From Calliopsis andreniformis (taxonomy: Eukaryota; Arthropoda; Insecta; Hymenoptera; Andrenidae): DNA of 64,000 nucleotides. Positions 1 through 11,243 of this stretch are shown piece after piece (positions within the stretch are counted from its first letter, which is position 1; each line of letters starts with the position of its first letter). The notes beneath the pieces are model-generated. The model made no database searches and was not told the DNA's origin. It worked only from the letters and a program-made list of their open reading frames with translations. The position numbers were made by a program, and so were the translations under genes. Location: assembly GCF_051401765.1 (NCBI RefSeq), contig NC_135073.1:7812001-7876000 (forward strand), given 5' to 3'.

Positions 1-1245
1 AAGGCTTAATTATCTAAAATGTAGAAACCTACTAAGTTGTTAGATTATTTATATGTCAAATAACAAAATTTGTAATGTAAATATATTTCTACATCACGAT
101 GCATGAAAATTATTAAATTAATACAATTATTAGAAAGAAATATATCAAGTAAAAACTAAAATACAGTGATAACAGAAGGAAACAAAATTCTAAAAACATT
201 GATATGTTGTACACATATTTTTTAAACGTTATGTGACTAAAATTAAACTGTTATTTCTTGTTAGTAAAAAAATTTTAAAAGAATATAAAAGTACACATAT
301 TCATATGTTTAATTTTCTAGAAAAATAATAAAATCTATAAACAATAACACAAAATGCCTGAATTTCCAATAATGCTGTATAGTGGAATATACAAAAAAGT
401 AAGCTTTAAATCCTACACCGATTCGAAGAGTTGGAAAGTATCAAAGGATCTCTGGTATTAACCTGAAAAACAGTTATTTCAATAAAAGGTTTTCGACTCA
501 AGGACCAAGCAAATGCTATTTCTCTCCCTGTTTATTCGGGTCGAGTATTTACATTTAAATTCCCTCTCTTTCGTGAGAACACGGAGTTTCACCGAAAAGC
601 ATAAGCAATAGAAAAGATATATGCTCATGAGGGCATTGGAAAAGGAAAGGAAAATACAAAGGGAAAAAGAAAAAGCAAACAGTTCCATGGCATCCCATCG
701 AAGATATATTTATAGTTACTATGGAAACGGACTCCCACATCAAAATGGTCCCGCGTTCCACGCATCTCCTCTTATCTGTTTGGCGTGCACGATATCGATA
801 ACCCTCAGCGAACAGTTTTCTATCCGTTTTCAGCATTTTCACGGTTTCTAAAGCTTTCGCGTAAATCGTACAAAAAAATTCGAATCTATTGTAACGAAAC
901 GAATAATCATCCTTTTGGAAGAAAAATTGGTTGCTCCAAGTTGCAAATGGAACTCTTCGATCAGTTTATCAGATTAAATCGAGACGACGGATGAGTAATT
1001 CACGGTTAAAAATAAATATATTAAAGACGATCAAAAATGCAACGTAGCGTGTATTAAATCAAACAGAAAAGACCAAAAATATCTTTAAGAAATTCGTTAT
1101 TTATTTATACTTAAAACAGAAAATTTTAGACATGTCGTAAAACATTAGAAAATGAAATAATATTTGTAGTAAATTGATATCTTTTTCTGAAAATTCAGCA
1201 AAATTGTTCGATCAAAATAATATGCATTTTGTAATGTTTATTTCC
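1..1245. other. AT-rich non-coding stretch
   Basis: No exon with coding character is visible. The short open frames near 480-990 overlap each other on both strands, have no splice context and resemble no family I know. Since the KChIP exon at 11244 begins in mid-codon and its upstream exons are not in the window, this DNA is probably intronic or upstream of that gene, which is inference. Confidence 0.5.
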
Positions 1246-1378
1246 ATGTGTCAGATTTATTTATGTGGCAGTTCTCACGTTGAAGGGTATCTCTGGTCAT
1301 AAATCCTTCCGGTCATAAAACCCTTGCGCTTGACGTTAGGCTTTCGTTCATTGGTCAAATCCCACCACCATGAGACAA

Positions 1379-1410
1379 TATAAATACAGGTCTCCTTTCG
1401 TGAAAGGTCA
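1379..1410 (+). promoter_or_regulatory. TATA-box core promoter with initiator
   Basis: TATAAATA occupies 1379-1386. An insect-type initiator (GGTCAATC) places a start A at 1410, 31 bases downstream of the first T, which is the canonical spacing. An inverted CCAAT box (ATTGG) lies near 1350 and a repeated GGTCATAAA motif lies at about 1297-1321. This is a textbook focused promoter by sequence; no expression evidence is available. It could instead be the U3/R junction of an old LTR. Confidence 0.45.
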
Positions 1411-2760
1411 ATCAAGCGTTGACTAGTATACGAGTCGTACCCTTAGACGGTTACTAGCTTCAGTAATTAGCACTTTCTCGTGCAATATTATTAACAATAA
1501 GTTCTTTAAATTTAGTGATCTGCCTCAACAACTATTTATGTGTAGTGACAGTGCAACAATTCACTTCAAGAACTCCAGTGAAATATGTTTTGTGTTTTTT
1601 AGTGAATTAATTATTTAAGTTTAAGTGAAAAGAAGATAGTGACCCGTTTTATTCGAGTAAAATATCACAGTGCGACAGTGAATGATCAGGTTTGTTTGAC
1701 AAACTTATTAATGTCAAGTTTATGAATAGGAATAGGTATTTAGTTAGCTCTACTCCAAATATTAACTCTTAACATAATGAATTAATCTCGAAACCTCAAA
1801 GTATACCATAAGTTTATGCAATTTTTCTATCAAATCAGGAATGGCGCTAGCGTGCCATGTAAATCTAGTTAACTTTTTGAAGCATAGTGGAGTTAAAAGT
1901 GTCTCATCTTTTTAATACATAAATATGCAAGGTGGGATATCTTTTGTTCCACCTCGTAAAATTAAAATTACTCGAAGCACCCTCAAATTAAAGTAAACCT
2001 ACTTCGTTAAATTTTACAAGAATGAAATTCCTGTTTTTATTTTCTAAAATTCCGTGCTTCAAAGAGTTAATAGAGCTTAAGTCCTACTTTACATTTGGCA
2101 TGTGTCTTGTCGATTAATTACGTTTCTCTTTAATCTTAAATATTAAATGTGATTCTATTTCACCTGCCGTATTAAAAGCTTTATTTAAGAATTCAATTTA
2201 AAGAAACATTTAAGAATTCAACAGCATTACTTTTAAACTTGATTTAATTTCGAAGAAGTTCTTACGTTCAACGAAGAGGTAATCGATATCTCATTGTCAA
2301 TATTTCATACTTCAGTAGAGGAAGACGTTGTCTTCGCAGATTCACAATACCTCTGCAGTTCCTTCCTCTTTAAGCAGAAAAAGACGTGCCCTTTCTGACT
2401 GTAGTGCTCTCACAATTTCTGAACATTTACCAAGACTTTCACGTATCTTGTGTGTCCTATCTTCGTTTTCCTTTGCTCCTCGAGAAGGGGACCTTATCGT
2501 TTAGTAAGGCCTGAGGGGATTCTTCTGTGTCCGCCTCTTGTGTCATCGCCTGCCCTTTGCCCTCATTCGTGTTTGAATGTAGTACAATTTCTTTGTCCTT
2601 TTCTATTACAGTATTTGTTCCGCATTCATGATGGTTCAAGTACATCTACCAGTAAATTTGTTCATCAGATAATTCCTTATTTAGAAACACCTCTGACGTA
2701 TTTAGAGAGACTCGGAACAGAATTATATTCTTTAATTCATAATAAATAGAACAGTATACC
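1410..2760 (+). other. Candidate small spliced transcription unit
   Basis: Downstream of the TATA/initiator pair lies a possible 5' leader (1410-1681). An ATG at 1682 is followed after eight coding bases by a donor (CAG|GTTTGT, 1690). A good acceptor (TTTCTATTACAG) precedes 2612, and AATAAA sits at 2741-2746. Joining 1682-1689 to 2612 gives a 22-codon frame ending in TAA at 2670-2672, rich in hydrophobic residues at its N-terminus. In another frame the second exon is open to a TAG that overlaps the poly(A) signal. It may therefore be a lncRNA, a micropeptide gene, or a retroelement LTR/leader: the bases just after 1670 (GCGACAGTGA) loosely resemble an arginine-tRNA primer site. No family was recognised. 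Confidence 0.3.
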
Positions 2761-4304
2761 TGGATACTATATTTTCATGTCTTGTGCTAGTATTGATATT
2801 CCATTTTCACGGTAAACGATTTTATTTTACTCAAAGTGAAGAAGTTTTCAGATAATTGATTATTCTTCCCCTTTATAAAAATAAAATGAAGCTGAATTGA
2901 CTTTTGGTTTCTTGAAAATGCTTCGCTCAATAAATGCTGGTAGTTTCCTGGAGCTTGGTGTATGTATATAGACTGCAATATATTCTCAAATAGAATGCAA
3001 TTCTTCGTTTGCACGTTTTATAGTAATTTTACAGTTTAAATTGAATACATAGATTAGCAGAAACAATGATGAGAGAAGAACATCATTAGACTTTTGATGG
3101 GGCTGTATACAATGCGGACTAAACGACTGAACAATCGCAGAACACAAGTTACGCTAAAAAGTCCGAGCTAGTACAACTCGAGCAGTGAAATTCACAAATA
3201 TCTCATTAGCGTAGAATGTGATTCATAGTCAAACTTGCCTAAAACGACCAACTGATTTTGCAACTATTATGTTAAAAGTTTTAATGGAATCGTAAAACTT
3301 TTCTACTAATTTTGTAAATTATCATAAAACATACGTTATTCGTATATCCATACCGAATAACAAAAATGAGAAGATTTAGTGTAATACTTTATTACACAAA
3401 AAGGGACAGAAAATTACCAGTCATTATAAATATACACATAGATCAAATTTTATGGAGATAAAATAAGTTACAGATAATGTTAATTTATTATCAGAGTTTC
3501 ACCTCAATTTTTTAACAAAATATTTTATTCGTATAATTACTACGTAAAACATTTTCAAAATTTTGAACAAAATTATTTTACGGACATTTTGAATTTATCA
3601 TAATAAAAATAAATATTTTACCTAGACAAGAAATGAATTTAGTACTTTTATTAAAGAGCGCTTATGAATACTGACTAGAAATTTTCACTGTTTTTATTGT
3701 ATATGCATACAGTAGTTACATATATAATATAAGTAGTTAATAGTATATAAGTAATTAAAAATTGTCCAATTTCCTCGTCAAATTACTCTATACTATATGT
3801 AAGAGGGCCAGTAGAAATTTCAGTACTCGTAAAAACTATTTTAAAGGCGTCTGTGCATTCACTGATTGGAAAATCAATCAGTTTCTAGTTTGATTGCACA
3901 CCAAACATCGTTATAGAAGAATGAGAACAAATCTGTGTTTTGAGGACAAACGTGACGCAAAATTCGTTTACCAATCGATCACTCATAGACACTCGGTCGC
4001 TCGACTAATTAGATAGTAGGAAATCATCTTTCACTCGTTTAAGTTATACGTTTGGTATTTTAAGCCTCATATTGTGTACTTGTATAGTTTCGTATTTATC
4101 GTCTACAACGTGAAACCTCTGTAATAGCCTAGTAAAGAATTATTTTAATTAATTAGTTATGCAAAACTGGAATACATAATAGAATCTATTTTCAACAGGA
4201 ACCTAGATGTTAGGTATAGTTACATTTCTCCGAAATTACTGATTTTGTAAGCTACAAATTAGTAAAGTAAATTAACTATTTCGTAATGACTATAACAGTA
4301 ATAT
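2761..4304. other. AT-rich non-coding stretch
   Basis: I see no exon or RNA gene. The only local structure noted is a 7-bp stem with a six-base loop (CTGATTG / CAATCAG) near 3862-3881. Confidence 0.4.
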
Positions 4305-4480
4305 GGAAAATTAGGTAATGTCCAAAACTAGGAAGTCCCCAAAATTAGGTACCTATTACCCAATATTAGATAATCACTGCATATAATTAGGTATTCCACT
4401 GCCCAAAACTGAAGTATTTTACTGCGCAAAAATTAGGTATCCCAATGTCTAAAAATTAGGTACCCAGTGCCTAAAAATTC
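4305..4480 (+). repeat. Degenerate minisatellite, unit AAAATTAGGTAYCC
   Basis: About eight or nine imperfect units of 17-23 bases follow one another. Each has a core like AAAATTAGGTA followed by a C-rich tail such as CCCANTGCCC. The best-preserved units start near 4340, 4381, 4428 and 4450. Drift between units indicates an old array. No coding role is apparent. Confidence 0.6.
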
Positions 4481-7400
4481 TGAAAATTCTCAATTCTGAA
4501 AATGCATCCTGTATCCCATGTTAGTTAATCACAATTCACTATAAATCACACGTAATATTCAAAAATATTACATACCTATACCAAAGAAATGAATATCGTT
4601 ATAATATAAATACGATGCCTAATCTGCAATCATAAAATGGCATTCCCTATTTAATTAGAGTTTATATGTCACCTTCCCTATACCATCTACATTGAAATTT
4701 ATCTTTACGTTTTATTTTCCTCCATGTTATTAGCTGAGACATTTCACTCGAGAAATGTCACTATAACGTAAAAACGTGGAAGTAGCCTGTACCTAACGAT
4801 AAGTACACAAGTACACTGCAGATCCGTGACTGACGATTTTTCTTCGTGAACGGTTTTATGGTTGCGCGTTGCACGTTGTATCGATATCGTGATTTGTTTG
4901 CTATTCGACGTAAGAGGAAGAACGAACGAGAATTTACGAGCGCCAAAGCCGAAAACCTTGGGGAAAAAGGTTGACCGACAAATAGGCGTGTTTCATCCGT
5001 TAATCTCGCGTCACCGCAGCGTCCGTGCAATAATTCATATCCGTCGGCGTTAAATTATGTGTAGAACTCAATTAAAAAGTACAACAAATCAGGGTGAGGC
5101 GAAAAAAATCGAGTAGCAAATTAATGGGGCGTTTGTGAACGTCGAACGAATATGAATGCGTTGAATTTGTGAATGTCAATCGACTCATTTGGGAACACGA
5201 TGAATCTGCACGGGGGAACTTATCGTTTCACGATCCTCCCCAAAATGCGATAACCATGTCCATACAAGTCTCTGAAAAATATTCATTTCTGTCAATTGAA
5301 TGGAATTTATGGTTTTTGCTTAACTCATTTCACGTCACTGCGTTCTGTTCTGTAACGACGTAGAAATTTTATGAAATTATACGAGTCGAAGCGTTTTAGT
5401 AACGATTCGTTTACGATATATAATCTACACTTAGGGTACTTTACACTTTAGGGTATTTTTTATTATGATATTTAGTTCGTTGTACGAGGCAAACTCCAAA
5501 ACAGAGAAATATTGATTATTAATGTTATATGATGATTTTCCTGAAACGTGGATACAAGCTTTTCAGTATTGATAAAATATAGGTACATTTAATTCCATTT
5601 TGAATTTTTACCTTTTGAAATATCTTTCAAATATTTTTAAAATACTATTGAGTACTATAATAAATGTTATAGTATTAAACGAGGACTCATATTTATAACA
5701 GAAATAAACAAAAATAAAATAAAATTTTACTAAAAAATTTCGCTTTATTAGGTGTTAAAAAATCATAGTCTGATTTCAATATTATAATCCATAAATTTAC
5801 TGGCATTTAAATAATTTCAATAATTCCCTAATTAATCATTGAATTTTGATATTTCGCTTTAAAAAGGTTGAAAATGTAGCTTCCATTCTTTTACATAAGA
5901 AGACAATAAATCAAAAACGTCTTATCGAATAGTACCCTTTTAGAATGAGTTTTCATACATTCAGAGGTCAAAATGATCGCCCTCAAGCGACTGTCTTTAT
6001 CAACGAGAAACATGTTTGTACTTATCTAGAACCCCTCTAGCACTCTGGGAAAGTAAACGAAACTCCTACGTGCGATTCAGCTCAGCTTCGTACAACGAAA
6101 TGAAATTTACATCTTCGAAACTGACTAATAACTAAGGGAACGTTCAGAGATTTGAATCGATGGCTAAAAGTCGGAGGAATAAGTTACGACACAGCGATAA
6201 TACACATTTTACCGAATAACGATTAATCTGTTTAGTTCAAAAACATACCAAAAAAATACAAAAGTTGATATGTGAACTTAATTATTCAACTTTCTTCTCT
6301 TATGTTGGTATATCACTGTTCAATGAAGTACTTTGCAAGAAAATTAATTTAAGAAAAAATAGTATTGCATTACTCTTAAATTCTGGTAATATCTTTGCAA
6401 AAGTGTAGAAGTTCGAATATTATTGACTTATGGTGATTATTTAGTGAAAAATATTATGCTTCCAACTTAAAAGTAAGTAAAGCATATTAGAAAATAATAA
6501 AGAATTCAAGAAAAAATGTTTTGAAAACTCTTATTGACTTATAAAAATTATAATACCTTAGGATTTTATTTCATTTTATTTTTTGCTGTATTTTGCCATA
6601 TATTAGACAGAATTAATTTTAACGTTACATGAAAGTAACGATGATGTATATTGCTTAGACTCATTATTATAGTCATTGTATAAAGCATTAATATATTCTG
6701 ATAGTACGTAACATGTTTAAAACAAGATAAAATACTATATTTTATTGAACATGTGTAACACAGATCGACATTTTATACTTAATCCATCATGGTTACAGAT
6801 TTTAATTATTCAATTCAATAAAAGCCAATAGTTCAATCTTAAGAGTAACACAAAATATCCTTTGCGATTCAGGGTAACATGATTTGTCGAATCTTTCCTA
6901 TGTAAACAGGAAACTCATGCAAAGTTGGATGAGGAGAAATACGAGAATTGGCTACAATGTAAGTGAGAGGAAAGTTATTGTTAGTATTCAATAAACATCC
7001 ATTTCCATTCTTTGGAGACGTCGAGAACAGTTTTAGTGTCTTGAAGGACGAAAAATACAAGTTTCTTCTGAAAACTTTTATTTCTATCCTTTCAGGGAAA
7101 CATCCATCGTCTTGGTATTATAATTCTTCCGAAATTAACACTCCGAGAAATGCTCGTTTTAATTTACTTTGTAAGTATCAAGCATAGATTTAGTAGTATA
7201 ACTTTTGATTAACAGTAGCAAAAAGTATTTAGAAATTGATTCCTTAGATCTCAGATTATTTTTATCTATTTATGTTCATAACTTTGTCAATTATAATAGA
7301 CATTGAATTCTAAAACACAATGTACTAAATTTATTACTTTAGTTGTATTATCAATTTTCAGCGTTTTACTTATTTTTTAAAATTCATTTGATAATAACAA

Positions 7401-8194
7401 GCTGTTACGGATGTTTAACAAATTTTTTTATCAATTTAGTCATTCCACTAATTCCGAAAAATTGCGACAAATAATGAATTTAAATAAATTATCAATGTAA
7501 TCTCCCTCTTTTTCAATCGTTCTTCCCATGAATTTAACTTTAAAAAATTCAACTGATTTTCAATTGAAATATATGCGGACACGCAGAATCTTCCAAAACA
7601 AACTGACACTTTGTTTTATACCCCGGAACAAATATGAAATACTGAAACCATAAAAAAAAGGAGGTCAGAATACAGAATGCAGTTTGCCTTCTAAGAATTC
7701 GTTCTCGGAGTACCCCATTGCCATGAAAATATTGCTACTTAACTCTCAAAGGTAAACTTACACTCGCAGTCGAATTCTCGTTTCAGTGAGAGGAATGTAT
7801 TGAGGAATTTCAGAGAAGAGAAAGCTTATTTCAAACACGTAAATATTCTTAGCAAATAATCTTATATTCTTTTATTACAATAGATATCTGTACCCTTTGA
7901 CGCAACTTTTCTTATGCAACTAAGGAATCCAATATCGCTGTCCATCTTTCCTAAAGGCAACTTGATAAAATTAAAGCTAAAAATTATAGAATTAAAATTT
8001 TTGTTTGTTTGAAGTTTTAAGTCTCATCTACCTACTAGCTTATTAAGTAACTACATTATTTCAGCAGTTAGGTGGAAAATTACTACGTTGTGTTGTAAAG
8101 ATATTTAATATTTATTTTTGTATACTGATCAAACCCCTTATTATACAATAAGATAACAATTAATCAAACTAATCATAGGTACATAATTTATATC
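4481..8194. other. AT-rich non-coding stretch with one CpG-rich island
   Basis: Mostly featureless AT-rich DNA. The block 4780-5060 is clearly richer in C+G and CpG than its surroundings and is open in short frames on both strands, but no frame shows splice sites plus a recognisable domain. I regard the block as a possible regulatory element. I see nothing else supportable. Confidence 0.4.
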
Positions 8195-8590
8195 TTTTAA
8201 GAAATCTATGATTCCTTTACATGACTGTTCGTCCTGTAATTCTTTCAGTCAATTTAAAGTATTATGTCTTCTTTTATTGTTATGCTTAGGGCAGATGGTT
8301 AGAAACTGCTCCATAATCACTTACACTCTACATAGATCTCAGGTATTTGGATTAGATTTCACAGTTAAGTGCATTAGGCGAATTAGATTCGTCCAACCAA
8401 CTATTAGTCTTGCTATGACTATTTGAACCTTCCTGCTCAATAAGACTGATGGATTTGTGTCTGTGACATTATTGTGAATTTTATGGATGGCTGTGGGTTT
8501 CGAGGTTTTCCATTTTTCGTTCCATAATTTTATGATGGCTCTGACGATACATTTTTCGAAGACTTTATGCAAAAAGATGATTTGGCTTGT
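8195..8590 (-). mobile_element. Decayed non-LTR retrotransposon fragment (RNase H region)
   Basis: Read on the minus strand from 8572, the frame contains LWNEKWKTS, then SRKVQIVIARLIVG and WTNLIRLMHL. This is the pattern of the C-terminal RNase H domain of jockey/I/R1-type retrotransposons (dQ-vi-RLRiGHT-lt-h-L). After an in-frame stop near 8335 another frame continues with QFLTICPKHN-K-R, matching the following H-L-eCp-y--R segment. Stops and a frame change show that it is dead. No reverse transcriptase or endonuclease domain remains nearby. The family call rests on motif pattern only. Confidence 0.6.
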
Positions 8591-10308
8591 ATTAGCTGTG
8601 CTGTTTGTTGTCTGTCATATTTCCGCAAATGCCGACGAGTGAAAGAACCTAGGAATATAAGATGTTTTAGATCACTCAGAATTGTCCCTGTCAATTCTAC
8701 GATCCTCTGTACTAGTCTGTTTTCTGTTCCTAAATTGCATATAAAGCAAATGAATTTGGTGAGTTTATAACTGCAATATCTTTCAAACAGGAAACGTGGT
8801 AATATGTACCTCCAGTTTAATATCGTTTGGTAGTTCAGTAAAGGTGAACTATCTAGATACGCCTCGAGTATCTTCCACTTGAAACGCTCGAAATTTCTAC
8901 GCTTATGTGTATGTATATGTAGCCTCGGTCACTTCGAACCAAAAGCATCGAAAATTACTCAACACTATTTATTTCTGTATCAAATTTCTGCGGCATATCG
9001 CTTTTTACTCTGTAATCAAAGGCGCTATGTATGAAAAAGTACTTATATTAGAGCTTAATTGGAGCAACCTCTATAGGATATAATACCTTTTCCATTGAAC
9101 TCATTCAATATTCAACTTGTAATTAGTGATCTAACCTTTTTATGTTTTGTAAAATATCATTTTCACTTCCTACTAATCTCTTTAAAAACAGATTATTAAA
9201 GTTAAAGAAATCTAATTTAATGTTTCATTTTTGCCTTATTTACCTTATTCTACAGTTATCGATCATATAACAAAATTAACTTTTTTTATTTGTTTTAGAA
9301 CTTCGTAATAGATATTGATTATTTCTGATATAATACAGAAAGTTTTATAAGAACACGATATCAAGTATCCACGATAGAACCTTGATTAATTAGCCTGAAT
9401 GGAAATTCAAAAATAAAGTATCTTTAGTGTTCAATTTTCCTAATTTCGTTAGACTGTAATTAAACCATAGTTTGAGTTCTATCCTCAGCCCTATTATACC
9501 CTCATCGGTAACGTGCAAAATAATCGACGTTAAGTTACAAATAATATAGATAATCAAGGTTAAGATTATTAATGTTACACTACTTTGTATAACAGTTTGC
9601 AAATGATTTTGAAAATGTAACGTCCAAAAACTGAATAATTTGGATCAGTATCTACCATTCCATTTCATTATACTCGAATACCAATTTGAAACAATCTAAA
9701 ATACAATATCAATTCCCTCTCAGAATTACTTGTTACTTATTACCACAGCCTGATAGAATTACACAAAGAACTCTCACAACTCAAACAAAAGTAGTGTCTC
9801 ACTATTCTCCAGAAACTTGAGTTTCTAGCATACATAAAGGAGTCTCTTTATTTTTTCACTCCGAAATACGAAACACTTGGAAGATTATTCTACGATTAAT
9901 ATCCCCAAACTATATACCGAATGTTCGTTGAAAACGGAAAACTAATTTCCGACTTTTGTCGTAACGTCGAGCGACGGCGAGACCGTCATCTACCGGAAGC
10001 CTTGTTCCTTCAGACCCGACAACTTTGACAAGTTAATCCACTTTACTCTCTCCCTGTACTGGCACGAAGGTCCCTGTGTGATAATTTGGAAGGAGCAAGT
10101 ACTAATTTTTAGGCGAGTCCTTTGAATTGAAGCAGCACCTCTGAGATTTCTGCTTAAGCGGGGACGACGATAGAAGTGACATTTGTTAACCTCGCTTCAA
10201 GGGAAATGTCCGTGCCTTTGAGCGAGAGAGGAAGGTGGCTACGTATTACTGATACTAATGAGTAACTCTGTTTCACAAGTATTTCATCTCATTTAACGAA
10301 ATAAGTGC
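8591..10308. other. Non-coding stretch
   Basis: More retroelement decay may extend to about 8790, but I cannot support it. The block 9935-10240 is CpG-richer than its flanks and could be regulatory. No exon was recognised. Confidence 0.35.
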
Positions 10309-10785
10309 TACACCGCTGTGCATAAATGTTTGGACACTTTCACGTTATTGAAATATATAAAATACATCAAGTAAAATGTTATAATATAGTTTTGGATACG
10401 AATTTTATCTCAGATGATTATATCTGTGGTTGTAAAGCAACACTACCTATGTCACATTTTCGAAAAATTCGAGTTAAGGTCTTAATTTTTATCTAGAACA
10501 TAGAATTTGTATTTTCAGAAAGAAGGGCATTAAAACAACTTTTTCACCTAAAAATGAGGGTTCGAGGAGACACAAGTCCATAAAACAAGATTGAAACTGG
10601 AGTCTTTAAACGCTAATATCTGGAAAATGGAAACATGTGACTTAGGTCGTTTTGTCTTACAACCATAGATATAAGGTTTACAAATAGTGACGAGAATAAT
10701 TTTAATATCAGTTAGTATAAATAAGAAAATGTATTTCATACATTTTCAGTAATATGAAAGTGTCCAAATACTGTATGGTAGTGTA
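10309..10785. mobile_element. Tc1/mariner-type foldback MITE
   Basis: The ends are inverted copies: TACACCGCTGTGCATAAATG at the left, and the reverse complement of the right end begins TACACTACCATACAGTATTT. Both arms continue TTGGACACTTTCA. TA dinucleotides flank both ends, as expected of a Tc1/mariner target duplication. Homology between arms extends inward: GTGGTTGTAAAGCAACACTACC near 10431 pairs with the segment near 10643-10668. There is no transposase frame, so this is a non-autonomous element of about 477 bp. A truncated relative lies at 24530-24654. Confidence 0.75.
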
Positions 10786-11243
10786 CATACTATATTCAGG
10801 AACATTTTCTTCGTTGTGAGTCATGAAAATAATAATGTTTTTGTATGCACTTTAACAATCTGAATAATTTGAAAATTATAGACAGGATTGTAAATTTATT
10901 TTGAGAATATCTAAATATTAAATTAAGTGTAAAATATTGTGTAATATTTCTATCGAATATTATCAATTGTCTGTTATTATTCAAATGATAAAGTTATCTG
11001 ACAATTAGGAAAGATAATTATAGATAAATAGCGGATATGGAAATTGAGAAATAAATTAAAATTTAAATCCAATGAAGGTTCCAAGTGAACGTAATGAATG
11101 ACTAAATAATTTGTATTTTATTTATTCAGTATCGTCTAATGACAGGTCCTTTGTTTATTGTACCAGCAATATTTAATTTACATTATTTATTAGTATAAAT
11201 TGGTTAACTTAAAAATAATAGTTATGTTCTCTTTTCTGTGTAG

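Noticed and set aside
2423..2749. Open frame of about 109 codons on the plus strand
   Set aside because: It has no good ATG, crosses a strong splice acceptor at 2611, has low-complexity Cys/Pro/Ser content and overlaps the AATAAA signal. Treated as part of the non-coding or micropeptide unit.
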